44,832 nt of DNA from Desulfovermiculus halophilus DSM 18834 (GCF_000620765.1 NZ_KK211185.1:1-44832), one strand, 5' to 3'; shown: positions 23,771 through 32,170, counted from the first letter of the stretch. Translations and numbers: made by a program. Notes: a model not told the origin generated them from the letters alone.

Positions 23771-25033
23771 ATGTGTGCTTTGCTTCATCGTATGCCGGTG
23801 TTTCATCTCGGATTGACGGCCCTTCCGGCTATTTGTCTGGCTTTCCTTCTGGCAGCCGTCCCTACTGGATGCTCCTCAAGGTATGCTGACCTTCCGGCTT
23901 TTCGGGCCCACCCCCTGGTTTCTGATCCCCAGACCTCCTACCAATACGGCCGCTATCTGCAAAACAAGGGCAAGCACCAATGGGCTGTACAGGAGCTGGC
24001 CAAGGCAGTAGACGCAAACCCGCAGCATGTTCGGGCTTACAACGCCATGGGGGTGTCCCACGACATCCTGGGCGAGTACGTTCAGGCAGAAAAATGCTAC
24101 CAGGCGGCCCTGGAGATTGATCCCGACCAGGCCTGGGTCCACAACAATCTGGGGGTGTCGGCCCTGATGCGGGGCGATGTGGGCAATGCCATCTCCAGCT
24201 TCAGCCGGGCTGTGGAACTCAGCCCGGATACGGTGCGGTTTCGCAATAACCTGGGCCTCGCCTATGTCCACAACAATGAAATGCACCGGGCCTTTGCCCA
24301 GTTCTCCGCGGCAGAAGGGCCTTCCCAGGCCCATGCCAGAATGGCCACATGTTTTCAGCAGGCAGGACAGAGTGATTTGGCAAAGGAGCACTTGGCCCTG
24401 GCCTATGCTCAGGAATCAGGTCCTGAAAGCACAGAGCTGATTCATCAGACAGTCGGTAATGGTGATCACGACCTCAGCTCTAAGACAGCCCGTGGAGATC
24501 AAAAGCATATATACCGAAATGAGGTGGATACCAGCCGGGTTGTGGCTGCGTCGGCAAGCACACAGACACCACCGGGCCGGAAAGGTGGCAAAGTCAAGCC
24601 CGGGCCGGAGAAAGAAAAAAAGACTCAGAAACGGGTAGTACCGGTCCAGGCTCAGGCCCCTGCACTCAAGTCAGACTCCCAGAGATCAGGGGAAGAATGT
24701 CCCATCCAGGAGTTCACTCCCGATCCTCAACCCGGAATTGAGATCTCCAACGGCAATGGGATCCGGGGCATGGCCGCTCGAGTGGGCAGGTTCCTGTCCG
24801 AAAAGGGGCAGCATGTCGTCAGGCTGACCAATGCCCAGCACTTTAGACACGAACATACTCTGATATTTTACGGTCCGGAGTATCTTCAGCAGGCCTATCA
24901 AGTGGCCCAGGAGATTCCCGGCTGGCAGGACATGCGTGAAGACGCACACCTTGGCCGGGAGGAAATCAAGATCCGGGTTCGCATTGGGCGGGATATTGTC
25001 AGGTATGACGGGAATCAGTTCGGGGCCTTGTGA
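23771..25033 (+). CDS. TPR lipoprotein with C-terminal LytR_C domain
   Basis: A 420-residue protein. The signal peptide ends in the lipobox AAVPTGC (acylated Cys at about 35). Three to four TPR units follow (NAMGVSHDILGEYVQAEKCY, NNLGVSALMRGDVGNAISSF, NNLGLAYVHNNEMHRAFAQF), then a low-complexity basic linker (about 250-300), then a LytR_C domain beginning IEISNGNGIRGMAARVGRFL and ending GREEIKIRVRIGRDIV. I believe TPR plus LytR_C proteins of this kind accompany some Tad loci, but the role is unknown; binding of secretin or peptidoglycan is an inference. The start at 23771 has GGGAGG upstream; an in-frame GTG lies at 23765. Confidence 0.88.
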   Translation: MCALLHRMPVFHLGLTALPAICLAFLLAAVPTGCSSRYADLPAFRAHPLVSDPQTSYQYGRYLQNKGKHQWAVQELAKAVDANPQHVRAYNAMGVSHDILGEYVQAEKCYQAALEIDPDQAWVHNNLGVSALMRGDVGNAISSFSRAVELSPDTVRFRNNLGLAYVHNNEMHRAFAQFSAAEGPSQAHARMATCFQQAGQSDLAKEHLALAYAQESGPESTELIHQTVGNGDHDLSSKTARGDQKHIYRNEVDTSRVVAASASTQTPPGRKGGKVKPGPEKEKKTQKRVVPVQAQAPALKSDSQRSGEECPIQEFTPDPQPGIEISNGNGIRGMAARVGRFLSEKGQHVVRLTNAQHFRHEHTLIFYGPEYLQQAYQVAQEIPGWQDMREDAHLGREEIKIRVRIGRDIVRYDGNQFGAL

Positions 25034-25150
25034 TCCTGGTCCGCCGGTTCCTGTTATGATCTCGTGGAGGATTGATCAAGCCAGGGATTAAGAAAGGTAT
25101 TGTGTTTAAGGCGCGGGAGATTGGATGTTTCACTGATAAAGGAGGCGGGT

Positions 25151-25855
25151 ATGCGGGCGTTTGTTATTTTTGTTCTTATTGCGTTGTTTCCTGCTTTTTG
25201 TTGGGCAGCCCAGGACTCAGGGCATTTAGCCAAGAAGAATTCAGTGGCCATCAAACCGGGGTATCACTTCTATCCAGACAGTGATTTTTTCGATTTTTGG
25301 GGCAATGACGCAGATGACTTATCTGGATTTATGTTTGAGTTGGCCTATGAAAGAGAGCTGAACGACTACTTGGGACTGGAAATAGGCTTGGGATATTTCT
25401 CTTCCAAGGAAAAGTATCACAATGTACTGTTTTTAGGAGATTCTGCAGACTTGGATATACAGAACACTTATGTGTCGCCAACGTTGAAGGGGTATCTGCC
25501 GTTGTGTGATTATGTGTATCTTTATGCTGGAATCGGGCCGGACATCTATTACACATATGCTGATTTTGACTACGATTCAGCAGTATTGTCCTATTCCAAC
25601 GACAATGATGAGTTTAGTCTCGGTGCCCACGTGCAGGGGGGCATGGAGGTCTATCTCTTCACTGAACCTGGGGCGGGACTGTATGATTGGCCTGTTGGTC
25701 TATTTGTGGAATACAGATATTCCTGGGTCGATGTTGAGGACTTGGATCAGCCTGTTGTCAGTGATGTAAACAAGTCTCTGGATACAAATTACGGGGAGAA
25801 TGATTTGGATGTTGGTGGATCGCAAGTCATGATGGGCCTGCGCTGGCATTTTTGA
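25151..25855 (+). CDS. Outer-membrane beta-barrel protein
   Basis: A 234-residue protein with a signal peptide (FVIFVLIALFPAFCWAAQ, cleavage near residue 19). Alternating hydrophobic/aromatic strands follow: VAIKPGYHFYP, FMFELAYERELNDYLGLEIG, TYVSPTLKGYL, VYLYAGIGPDIYY, FSLGAHVQGGMEVYLF, FVEYRYSWVDVE. It ends in GLRWHF, with the terminal Phe recognised by the BAM machinery. The fold resembles OmpA/OmpW-type eight-stranded barrels. The start at 25151 is set by AAAGGAGG; the longer frame to 25100 is rejected. It lies 117 bp after the LytR_C gene. The ligand is unknown. Confidence 0.85.
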   Translation: MRAFVIFVLIALFPAFCWAAQDSGHLAKKNSVAIKPGYHFYPDSDFFDFWGNDADDLSGFMFELAYERELNDYLGLEIGLGYFSSKEKYHNVLFLGDSADLDIQNTYVSPTLKGYLPLCDYVYLYAGIGPDIYYTYADFDYDSAVLSYSNDNDEFSLGAHVQGGMEVYLFTEPGAGLYDWPVGLFVEYRYSWVDVEDLDQPVVSDVNKSLDTNYGENDLDVGGSQVMMGLRWHF

Positions 25856-25902
25856 TGGACATATAATACATAGCCGCAGTTAGGTACATGATTAGCCCTT
25901 GA

Positions 25903-25972
25903 AAGTAGCCAGGGGGCCTCCGGAGGGGTCTCCCTGGGGCTCACACCGAAGACCGGGTCGAGCCCCCTAAGC
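25903..25972. other. Two GC-rich hairpins after barrel gene
   Basis: CCAGGG...CCCTGG enclosing CTCCGGAG (25909-25937), followed by GGGGCTC (25937-25943) pairing with GAGCCCC (25959-25965). No T tract is present. It could be a structured RNA or a repeat remnant; the function is not clear. Confidence 0.4.
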
Positions 25973-26011
25973 GACAACTAGCCTGACACGTCGGCACCCT
26001 CTCCGCACCCA

Positions 26012-26050
26012 ATAAAAAAGCTCCGAAATTTCCTAAGAAATCCGGAGCCT
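26012..26050 (-). terminator. Terminator of tRNA-Leu / secG operon
   Basis: On the minus strand GCTCCGGATTTC pairs with GAAATTTCGGAGC and is followed by TTTTTT, 11 bases after the tRNA CCA. Confidence 0.8.
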
Positions 26051-26060
26051 TACCTTGCTA

Positions 26061-26147
26061 TGGTGCCGAGGGGGGGATTCGAACCCCCACGAGCTGTTGC
26101 CCACTACCCCCTCAAGATAGCGTGTCTACCGATTCCACCACCTCGGC
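26061..26147 (-). tRNA. tRNA-Leu (anticodon GAG)
   Basis: An 87-base class II tRNA on the minus strand. The acceptor arms are GCCGAGG and CCTCGGC, the anticodon stem CTATC pairs with GGTAG around the loop TTGAGGG (GAG), there is a long variable arm, the T arm is GGGGGTTCGAATCCCCC, and CCA is encoded. It follows secG in the same direction, an arrangement common in Proteobacteria. Confidence 0.95.
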
Positions 26148-26285
26148 GCAAGAAATCTGTATAGCTGATAAACAGTTCAATGTCCAGTCTCTTGGGGTGA
26201 GCAAATCGTCCAGGGCAGTGCATCTCCAGCATGGTGAATGTGCAGCATGCCGTATATCCCGCAAGTGGGACTGGTCAGGAAGCAG

Positions 26286-26624
26286 TTACTGTTGTGAAGC
26301 GTTGTTTTCAGACGCCTTGTCTGCCGGCTGCTGAGCCGGGGCCTGGGACTTGGCCGGCTCCTGCTGTTCGAGGACCACGGATTCCGGAGGCGCCGCCCGT
26401 TTGCTGGCATCCATATAGGTAAAGGTCAAGGAGGTAACAAAGAAGACGACAGCCACGGTCACGGTCAGCTTGGTCAATAGGCCTCCGGCTCCGCTGCTGC
26501 CGAAGAGCGATGAACTGGAGCCGCCGAAGATGACTCCCATGCCCTCGGCTCCGGATTGCATCAGGACCAGGGTGACCAGGGAAATGCAGGCTATGACATG
26601 TATGGTAAGGATAAGGGTGTTCAC
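26286..26624 (-). CDS. secG: Preprotein translocase subunit SecG
   Basis: A 112-residue inner-membrane subunit of the SecYEG channel. Helix 1 is LILTIHVIACISLVTLVLMQ, followed by the conserved loop SGAEGMGVIFGGSSSSLFGS, then helix 2 LTKLTVTVAVVFFVTSLTF. The C-terminal tail is Ala/Pro/Gln-rich (QEPAKSQAPAQQPADKASE). Start choice: a GTG at 26624 preceded by CGGAG fits the family N-terminus; longer in-frame starts would run back into tpiA. It is the third gene of pgk-tpiA-secG. Confidence 0.93.
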   Translation of the reverse strand: MNTLILTIHVIACISLVTLVLMQSGAEGMGVIFGGSSSSLFGSSGAGGLLTKLTVTVAVVFFVTSLTFTYMDASKRAAPPESVVLEQQEPAKSQAPAQQPADKASENNASQQ

Positions 26625-26652
26625 AGACAAACTCCGAACTATGCCGATAAGG

Positions 26653-27417
26653 TTATTGGGCCGTGCCCATGGCAATCTGGGCCATGCTCTCTGCCTCCAA
26701 GCCAGCACCACCTACCAGGACTCCGTTTACATTGTCAATACCTATGATCTGAGCGATATTGTCCGGCTTGACGGATCCGCCGTAGAGGATGGGCACCGAC
26801 TGCCCGGACTGCGGCAGGAGGGTGGTCAGCTCTTTGCGGACATAGGCGTGGGCCTGGGCTATATCTTCCGGCTGGGCGACCTTTCCGGTGCCGATGGCCC
26901 ATACCGGTTCGTAGGCAATGAGCAGCCTGGACTCCAGATTGGAGAGTTGCAGCCCGGACAGGGCGGTGGACAGCTGATCGTGCAGCACGGTTTCCAGCTG
27001 TCCGCTGTCCCGCTGCTGAAGGGTTTCCCCGATGCACAGGATCATGCGCAGGCCCTTGTCCAGCCCGAAGCGAACCTTTTGGGCCACGAACTCATTGTCT
27101 TCGCCCAGGACATGCCTGCGCTCGGAATGACCGGCCAAAGCCAGGGAGCAGCCGTGGTCCAGGAGCATGTCCGGTCCGATTTCTCCGGTAAATGCCCCTT
27201 GATCGGCAGGGTAGAAGTTCTGGGCTCCCAGGACGAAGCCGGGGGCGGAGGTCAGGGCCTGGGATACGGCATGCAGGGCGGTAAAAGGGGGAATGAGGAC
27301 CACTTCCCGGTCCTGGGGCAGATTGGAGCCCAGAATACGGACCAGCTCAGCGGCTGTTTCTCCGGCCTGGGACTGGGTTTTGTGCATTTTCCAGTTGGCG
27401 GCCATGCAGAGCTTCAT
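26653..27417 (-). CDS. tpiA: Triose-phosphate isomerase
   Basis: A 254-residue TIM-barrel enzyme that interconverts dihydroxyacetone phosphate and glyceraldehyde 3-phosphate. The catalytic Lys is in AANWKMHKT, the His in LAGHSERRH, the Glu in AYEPVWAIGTGK (flexible loop 6 directly after), and the phosphate-binding ILYGGSVKPDN and GVLVGGAGLE motifs are present. AGGAGG lies about 11 bases before the ATG. The length is normal. It lies 28 bp upstream of secG, in the same operon; pgk is separated by 350 bp of repeats. Confidence 0.96.
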   Translation of the reverse strand: MKLCMAANWKMHKTQSQAGETAAELVRILGSNLPQDREVVLIPPFTALHAVSQALTSAPGFVLGAQNFYPADQGAFTGEIGPDMLLDHGCSLALAGHSERRHVLGEDNEFVAQKVRFGLDKGLRMILCIGETLQQRDSGQLETVLHDQLSTALSGLQLSNLESRLLIAYEPVWAIGTGKVAQPEDIAQAHAYVRKELTTLLPQSGQSVPILYGGSVKPDNIAQIIGIDNVNGVLVGGAGLEAESMAQIAMGTAQ

Positions 27418-27454
27418 AGAGAGGCGACCTCCTGTAAGACGTGGGTGGGTAGGG

Positions 27455-27767
27455 GATGGTGAACGGTGAATAGTGAACGGTGAACGGGAAGAGGGAGAGA
27501 GAAGAACCCTCCCCTGCCCCCTCCCTGGTGAGGGAGGGGAACTCAGAAGAAGAAAATCCCTAGTGCCGAACGGGTAACTCAGAAGAAGAACGTCCTTGGT
27601 GCCGGACAGGGAGCTCAGAGGAAAACCGTCTTTCTCACATCTTCCTGTATTTATTCTTCCTGTTCACCGTTCACCATTCACTATCTGCCAGTTCACGGAT
27701 CACCGTTCATGAATCACTGTCTGCTGTTCACCGTTCAATGTTCACAGTTCTCCGTTCACTGTGCAAG
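27455..27767. repeat. GTGAACG array and 36-bp repeats between pgk and tpiA
   Basis: GGTGAACGGTGAATAGTGAA (27458-27477) is mirrored by GTTCACCGTTCACCATTCAC (27661-27680) and further GTTCACCGTTCA words to 27765, so the two sides can form a long stem. Between them, degenerate units of about 36 bp begin with RACTCAGAAGAAGAA or GCTCAGAGGAAAA (about 27540, 27577, 27614). No gene is present. Confidence 0.8.
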
Positions 27768-28943
27768 CTAAAGCCCCAGGGCCTGGATTCCGGGCAGCTT
27801 TTTGCCTTCCAAAAACTCCAGGAAGGATCCTCCGCCGGTGGAGATAAAGCTCATGGAATCCACAAGCCCGCAGGTATGGACCAGGGCATCGGTGTCCCCG
27901 CCGCCGACAATGGTCAGGCCGTCCACCTTGGCCACGGATTGGGCCAGGCCCACCGAACCCTGGGAAAAGCTGGGGTTTTCAAAGGCGCCCATGGGGCCGT
28001 TCCAGACCACAGTCTTGGCGTCCCGGAGGACTTCGGCGAAGAGGGTATGGGTGGCCGGGCCGATATCCAGGATCATTTCCTCCCTGGGGACATCCTGGAA
28101 GGGAAAGACGCCGCTGGGCTGGGCGGCCTTGATGTCCGCAGCGGTCAAGCAGTCCACGGGAAGATAAAAGCTGACCCCCTTGGAACGGGCGGTCTGCATG
28201 GTCTGCAGGGCCTGGTCGATGAGGTCCTCTTCCACCTTGGAGCTGCCCACCTGGACACCCATGCTGCGCAGAAACGTATTGGCCATGGCCCCGCCGACGA
28301 TGATCCGGTCCACTGTATCCAGAAGATTGGTCAGTATCCCCAGCTTGGTGGAGACCTTGGCTCCTCCGGCGACAAGGACAAAGGGATGATCAGGATCAGC
28401 CATGGCCTTGCCCAGGTACTCGACCTCCTTCTGCAGGAGGAGCCCTGCGCAGGCGGAGTCCACATGTTCGGTCACTCCGACCACTGAGGCATGGGCCCGG
28501 TGGACCACGCCAAAGGCATCGTCCACGTACACCTCGGCCAGAGAGCCCAGCTGCCGGCTGAACTCAGGATCGTTCTTGGTTTCTCCGGAATGAAAACGCA
28601 GGTTCTCCAAAAGAAGGACCTGGCCGGGCTGAAGGGCGTCGGCCATGGATTTCACTTCGTCTCCGACGCAGTCCGGGGCCATCTTCACCTTCCGGCCCAA
28701 AAGCTCCTGCAGGCGATCGGCCACAGGGCGCAGGGACAGGGAGGGATCTTTGTCCCCTTTGGGTTTGCCCATATGGGAGCAGATCACCAGGGCCGCTCCC
28801 TGGTTCAAGATATGCTCATAGGTGGGCACAGAGGCCCGGATGCGGTTGTCGTCCCGAATGGTGCCCTGGTCGATGGGGACATTGAGGTCCGAGCGGACCA
28901 ATACCCGTTTGCCGCGGAGTTGAATCTGGTCCAGATATGGCAT
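27768..28943 (-). CDS. pgk: Phosphoglycerate kinase
   Basis: A 391-residue two-domain glycolytic/gluconeogenic kinase. The N-domain substrate signature is KRVLVRSDLNVPID (13-26), with basic residues in SHMGKPKG and LRFHSGE and in DAFGVVHRAHASVVG. The C-domain nucleotide-binding segments are LVAGGAKVSTKLGIL, VWNGPMGAFENPSF and VGGGDTDALVH. AGGAGG precedes the ATG. The length is typical of bacterial Pgk. It leads the pgk-tpiA-secG-tRNA-Leu gene cluster. Confidence 0.96.
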   Translation of the reverse strand: MPYLDQIQLRGKRVLVRSDLNVPIDQGTIRDDNRIRASVPTYEHILNQGAALVICSHMGKPKGDKDPSLSLRPVADRLQELLGRKVKMAPDCVGDEVKSMADALQPGQVLLLENLRFHSGETKNDPEFSRQLGSLAEVYVDDAFGVVHRAHASVVGVTEHVDSACAGLLLQKEVEYLGKAMADPDHPFVLVAGGAKVSTKLGILTNLLDTVDRIIVGGAMANTFLRSMGVQVGSSKVEEDLIDQALQTMQTARSKGVSFYLPVDCLTAADIKAAQPSGVFPFQDVPREEMILDIGPATHTLFAEVLRDAKTVVWNGPMGAFENPSFSQGSVGLAQSVAKVDGLTIVGGGDTDALVHTCGLVDSMSFISTGGGSFLEFLEGKKLPGIQALGL

Positions 28944-29039
28944 AGGCTCCCTCCTGAAATCCTGGATATGATCTTATTAATGAGAGCAAAAAGTTGGTTA
29001 CTTTTCTGTATGAAAAACTGTGATTAGTTAATGGTTGGG

Positions 29040-29335
29040 AGAATCCAAATCGAAATCGAAATCGGGATCGCTATCGAAATCGAAAGAATATGTCATTCGG
29101 TGCAACAGGAACCCTCAGTTTATGGATATCGATCCCGATCCCGATTTCGATTACGAACTCGAAGAAAGGAAATCACAACAATGGGTAACCACTTTCAATC
29201 GGTATCGAAATCGTTTGTATGTTTCGTTAGCGAAAGCGTGCCCGTCAGGGCATGTGAATTTGCATCTATATGCGGCAGTCGATGATTCCGGGGCGATGCT
29301 AAGTCCTCCGGAAGCGACGGTTGCCGGATAATCCT
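29040..29335. repeat. ATCGAA hexamer array and TTCGTTAGCG repeat
   Basis: CAAATCGAAATCGAAATCGG (29047-29066) and its inverse CGATCCCGATCCCGATTTCG (29131-29150), plus CGGTATCGAAATCG (29200-29213), form foldback arms. TTCGTTAGCGAAAGCGTGCC (29223-29242) follows and is shared with 23617-23655 and 41229-41248. No gene is visible from 28944 to 29367. Confidence 0.75.
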
Positions 29336-29367
29336 TCATTCGCATCGCTGTAGTGTGAACATCTTGG

Positions 29368-29925
29368 ATGGTATCCGAAATTATGGGGCTGGATATGTCC
29401 GCTGTCAATTCTCTTCCTGTCGACCCAAGCCGGCTGGAGGTCTTGGACCTGAAAAATCGTCCGATTGCGGTCTTTCCAGAGAAGACCGTGCATGAACAGA
29501 AGCTCAGGCATCAGCGGGCAGCTGCCCTGATCTATACCGCAGAGGGAAAGCTTTTGTTGTCCAGACGTCCCTCCAGCAGCCTGGACGGCCCTCTGTGCTG
29601 GGATGTTTCCCTGTCCGCCCATATCTTTGCCGGACAGTCAGGATATGAGACCCTTCGTCAGGGGCTCTTTGGCCAGCTGGGGATCACTGTGTCCAAGATG
29701 CGATTTGTGCATTGCCTAGAGCCCGCTCCAGAGACAGAGCAGGAGCTTGTACCGGTCTTTACATGCATCATGCGCTCCGAGGACCCCGGAGATGAAAACC
29801 TTCGAACCATGGAGTATATGCTGGGCAAGCCCCATGAGGTCGGCTACGTCATACGCCATTTTCCCGGGCGGGTAACCTCTACCCTGCGCGTCCTGTTCGA
29901 GACCGGGGTGCTGTTCGAGGCCTGA
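29368..29925 (+). CDS. Nudix-fold protein with degenerate catalytic box
   Basis: A 185-residue protein of the Nudix superfamily, most like the isopentenyl-diphosphate-isomerase-type branch: EVLDLKNRPIAVFPEKTVHE, HQRAAALIYTAEGKLLLSRR, DGPLCWDVSLSAHIFAGQSG and YETLRQGLFGQLGI. The normal Nudix box (REUXEEXGU) is replaced by RQGLFGQLGI, so the metal-binding Glu residues are missing. Hydrolysis is therefore unlikely, and a binding or regulatory role is possible. No strong ribosome binding site is visible at 29368; ATGs at 29383 and 29395 (the latter after GGGG) are alternatives. A full foldback element follows the stop by 20 bp. Confidence 0.8.
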   Translation: MVSEIMGLDMSAVNSLPVDPSRLEVLDLKNRPIAVFPEKTVHEQKLRHQRAAALIYTAEGKLLLSRRPSSSLDGPLCWDVSLSAHIFAGQSGYETLRQGLFGQLGITVSKMRFVHCLEPAPETEQELVPVFTCIMRSEDPGDENLRTMEYMLGKPHEVGYVIRHFPGRVTSTLRVLFETGVLFEA

Positions 29926-29945
29926 AGGAACACGAAGCAGATTGT

Positions 29946-30218
29946 GGTTCTTCGACCTAGCCTGTGGATTTTGGGAGTTTACCCTCTCTTCTGTGTGCCC
30001 ACTTTCGGCCCGGTATTTTCTAAGCCCCGCCAAAGGGGGATCCCTGCCCCCTCCCGGCTACTCACGTGCAGGTCACTACTTTTTGTTTGACTAAAGCTTG
30101 TCATACACGTGAGTGCCGGGTGGCGGGACCAAGAAAATGTGCGGGCCTGCCGCTTACGGCACACAGAAGAGACGGAAAACTTTTATGCTTGCAATTGCAC
30201 TTCCTGTTTCGAAGAGCC
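29946..30218. repeat. Foldback (MITE-like) element, complete copy D
   Basis: 273 bp from GGTTCTTCGA to TCGAAGAGCC with the same arms as copy A; the loop region is different (TTTTTGTTTGACTAAAGC). CAGATTGT occurs directly on both sides (29938-29945 and 30219-30226), as expected for an 8-bp target duplication. It lies between the convergent Nudix and inositol monophosphatase genes. Confidence 0.87.
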
Positions 30219-30265
30219 CAGATTGTCCGGCTGCAGCAGAGTCCCCGGAGGCCCGGGCCGAATGA

Positions 30266-31054
30266 TCAGATTGCGAGCAACTCGGCCATGGCCATGTGCA
30301 GTTTGCTGTTGGTGGCCAGGATGGCGTCGGCGCCCAGTGCGTAATCGGCCACCGGGGAAAATCGGCTGACCCGGCCGCCGGCCTCCTGGACCAAAAGCCA
30401 GCCGGCTGCTGTATCCCAAGGCTTGAGCCCCAGCTCGTAAAAGGCGTCAAACCTTCCGCAGGCGGTATAGGCCAGGTCCACGGCCGCAGCGCCCATGCGG
30501 CGCATGCCGCGGCAGGTGCTGAGCACACCGCGCAGCCGGGGCACAATCTCGTCGATCCGTTCCCGTTTGGCGTAAGGAAATCCGGTGGCCACCAGGGCCT
30601 GCTCGATATGGGACTGAGCGGATACGGATATGGGGGAACCGTTCAACCAGGCGCCGCAGCCCCGTTGAGCAAAGAAGCATTCCCCGGTCTTGGGCAGATT
30701 GACCACCCCCAGCTCAACTTTTCCGTCCTGCCACAGGGCAACGGATGTGGCCACTGCGAACAGGCCGTGGGCAAAATTTGTGGTCCCGTCCAGGGGATCG
30801 ACGATCCAGGTCAACCGTTCGAGCTCGTTTTCGGCCGCCGATTCTTCGGCCAGAAATGAGGCCTGGGGGAGCAGGGCCGAAAGCTCCCGGGTCAGAAAGG
30901 ATTCTACTGCCACGTCGGTTTCAGTGACCAGATCCACCCGGCCTTTGTAGGCAATGTCTTTGGGCTGGTCCCAATGCTGAAGGATGATCTCTCCGGCCCG
31001 GAGGACAACGTCTCGGACCGAGTCGAGCAGGGTAGAGTGGGTGGCGTTGTGCAT
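30266..31054 (-). CDS. suhB: Inositol-1-monophosphatase family (SuhB-like)
   Basis: A 262-residue Mg-dependent phosphatase. The metal-binding Glu is in FLAEESAAE, the motif WIVDPLDGTTNFAHG (about residues 83-97) carries the catalytic Asp residues, and the second motif is GLKPWDTAAGWLLVQEAGG with its conserved Asp. GAAAVDLAYTACGRFDAFYE is typical of SuhB. Substrates could be inositol phosphate or related sugar phosphates; bacterial SuhB also assists rRNA transcription, which cannot be judged here. AGGAA lies upstream of the ATG. It is the last gene of a minus-strand cluster with mreB, 76 bp downstream of it. Confidence 0.93.
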   Translation of the reverse strand: MHNATHSTLLDSVRDVVLRAGEIILQHWDQPKDIAYKGRVDLVTETDVAVESFLTRELSALLPQASFLAEESAAENELERLTWIVDPLDGTTNFAHGLFAVATSVALWQDGKVELGVVNLPKTGECFFAQRGCGAWLNGSPISVSAQSHIEQALVATGFPYAKRERIDEIVPRLRGVLSTCRGMRRMGAAAVDLAYTACGRFDAFYELGLKPWDTAAGWLLVQEAGGRVSRFSPVADYALGADAILATNSKLHMAMAELLAI

Positions 31055-31075
31055 GGTGATGTTCCTGGGCGGTAA

Positions 31076-31112
31076 CAGGTGGCCGGTGAACGGTGAACTG
31101 TGAACTGCCTCC
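31076..31112. repeat. GTGAACG heptamer words
   Basis: CCGGTGAACGGTGAACTGTG (31083-31102) lies in the gap between mreB and the inositol monophosphatase gene, the same word family as at 27455-27490. Confidence 0.75.
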
Positions 31113-31130
31113 CGTTCATCATTCCCTGGG

Positions 31131-32156
31131 CTAATTCACGAACACGAACTCCATGTCCTTTTCCCGCTCCAGGGCGATGCCGGTGCCCCGCAGGACAGTG
31201 GTCAAAGGGGCTTCGTCCACGATGACGCTTATCTCGGACTGCTGGCTGATGAGCTGATCCAGGCCCTTGAGCATGGCCCCGCCTCCAGCCAGGAGCATGC
31301 CGTTGTTGGCCACGTCGGTGACCAGCTCCGGAGGGGTCTTTTCCAGGGCATTGCGCACGGCCATGACGATCATGTTCAGCGGCTCCTTGATACTTTCCCG
31401 GACCTGGCCGTCGTTGATCTCAATGGTCTTCGGCCGGCCGTCGACCATATTCTTCCCGGAGACCCGGATGCTTCTGGGCTCAGGAAGGGGAATGGCCGAG
31501 CCGAGCTCGATCTTGATTTTTTCGGCGGCGTTTTCTCCAATCAAGACCTTGTGCTCATCCTTGGTGAATCGCTGGATGGCCTCATTCATCTCATCCCCGG
31601 CCACGCGGACCGACTCGGCATAGGCCACAGAAGACAAAGAGATGACCGCGACCTCGGTGGTCCCGCCTCCGATATCCACGACCATATTGCCCATGGGCTT
31701 GTTGATTGGCAGCTTGGCCCCTATGGCGGCGGCCATGGGCTCCTCTACAAGCCTGACCTCCCGGGCTCCGGCCTGCTGGGCTGATTCGATGACCGCCCGT
31801 TTTTCGACCTGGGTGATGCCGGTTGGGACGCAGATGACTATCTTGGGTTTGACCAGCTGCAGGCCGCGGATGACCTTGCTGATGAAGAAGGCGATCATGG
31901 CCTTGGTGACTTCAAAGTCGGCGATGACCCCGTCTTTCATGGGCCGGATGGCCCGGATCCTTTCCGGAGTGCGGCCCAAGAACTCCTTGGCTTCCTTGCC
32001 CACGGCCAGGACTTTTTCGGTCCTGGAGTCCAGGGCGACCACGGATGGCTCGTTGAGCACAATGCCGTCCTTCGGGGTGTAGATCAGGGTGTTTGCCGTG
32101 CCCAGGTCCATAGCCAGATTCTTGCCCAGAAATCCGAACAGCCGTGTGAAGACCAT
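31131..32156 (-). CDS. mreB: Rod-shape actin homologue MreB
   Basis: A 341-residue actin-like ATPase that organises cell-wall elongation. The phosphate-1 loop is MDLGTANTLIY (16-26), the connect-1 region is PKIVICVPTGITQVEKRAVI, phosphate 2 is MVVDIGGGTTEVAVISLSS, and the adenosine motif is MLLAGGGAMLKGLD. It starts with FTRLFGFLGKNLA, the amphipathic membrane-targeting segment. The length is standard. AAGGA precedes the ATG. No mreC or mreD follows; the next gene is an inositol monophosphatase. Confidence 0.97.
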   Translation of the reverse strand: MVFTRLFGFLGKNLAMDLGTANTLIYTPKDGIVLNEPSVVALDSRTEKVLAVGKEAKEFLGRTPERIRAIRPMKDGVIADFEVTKAMIAFFISKVIRGLQLVKPKIVICVPTGITQVEKRAVIESAQQAGAREVRLVEEPMAAAIGAKLPINKPMGNMVVDIGGGTTEVAVISLSSVAYAESVRVAGDEMNEAIQRFTKDEHKVLIGENAAEKIKIELGSAIPLPEPRSIRVSGKNMVDGRPKTIEINDGQVRESIKEPLNMIVMAVRNALEKTPPELVTDVANNGMLLAGGGAMLKGLDQLISQQSEISVIVDEAPLTTVLRGTGIALEREKDMEFVFVN

Positions 32157-32170
32157 GCGCGTGTCCTTGT

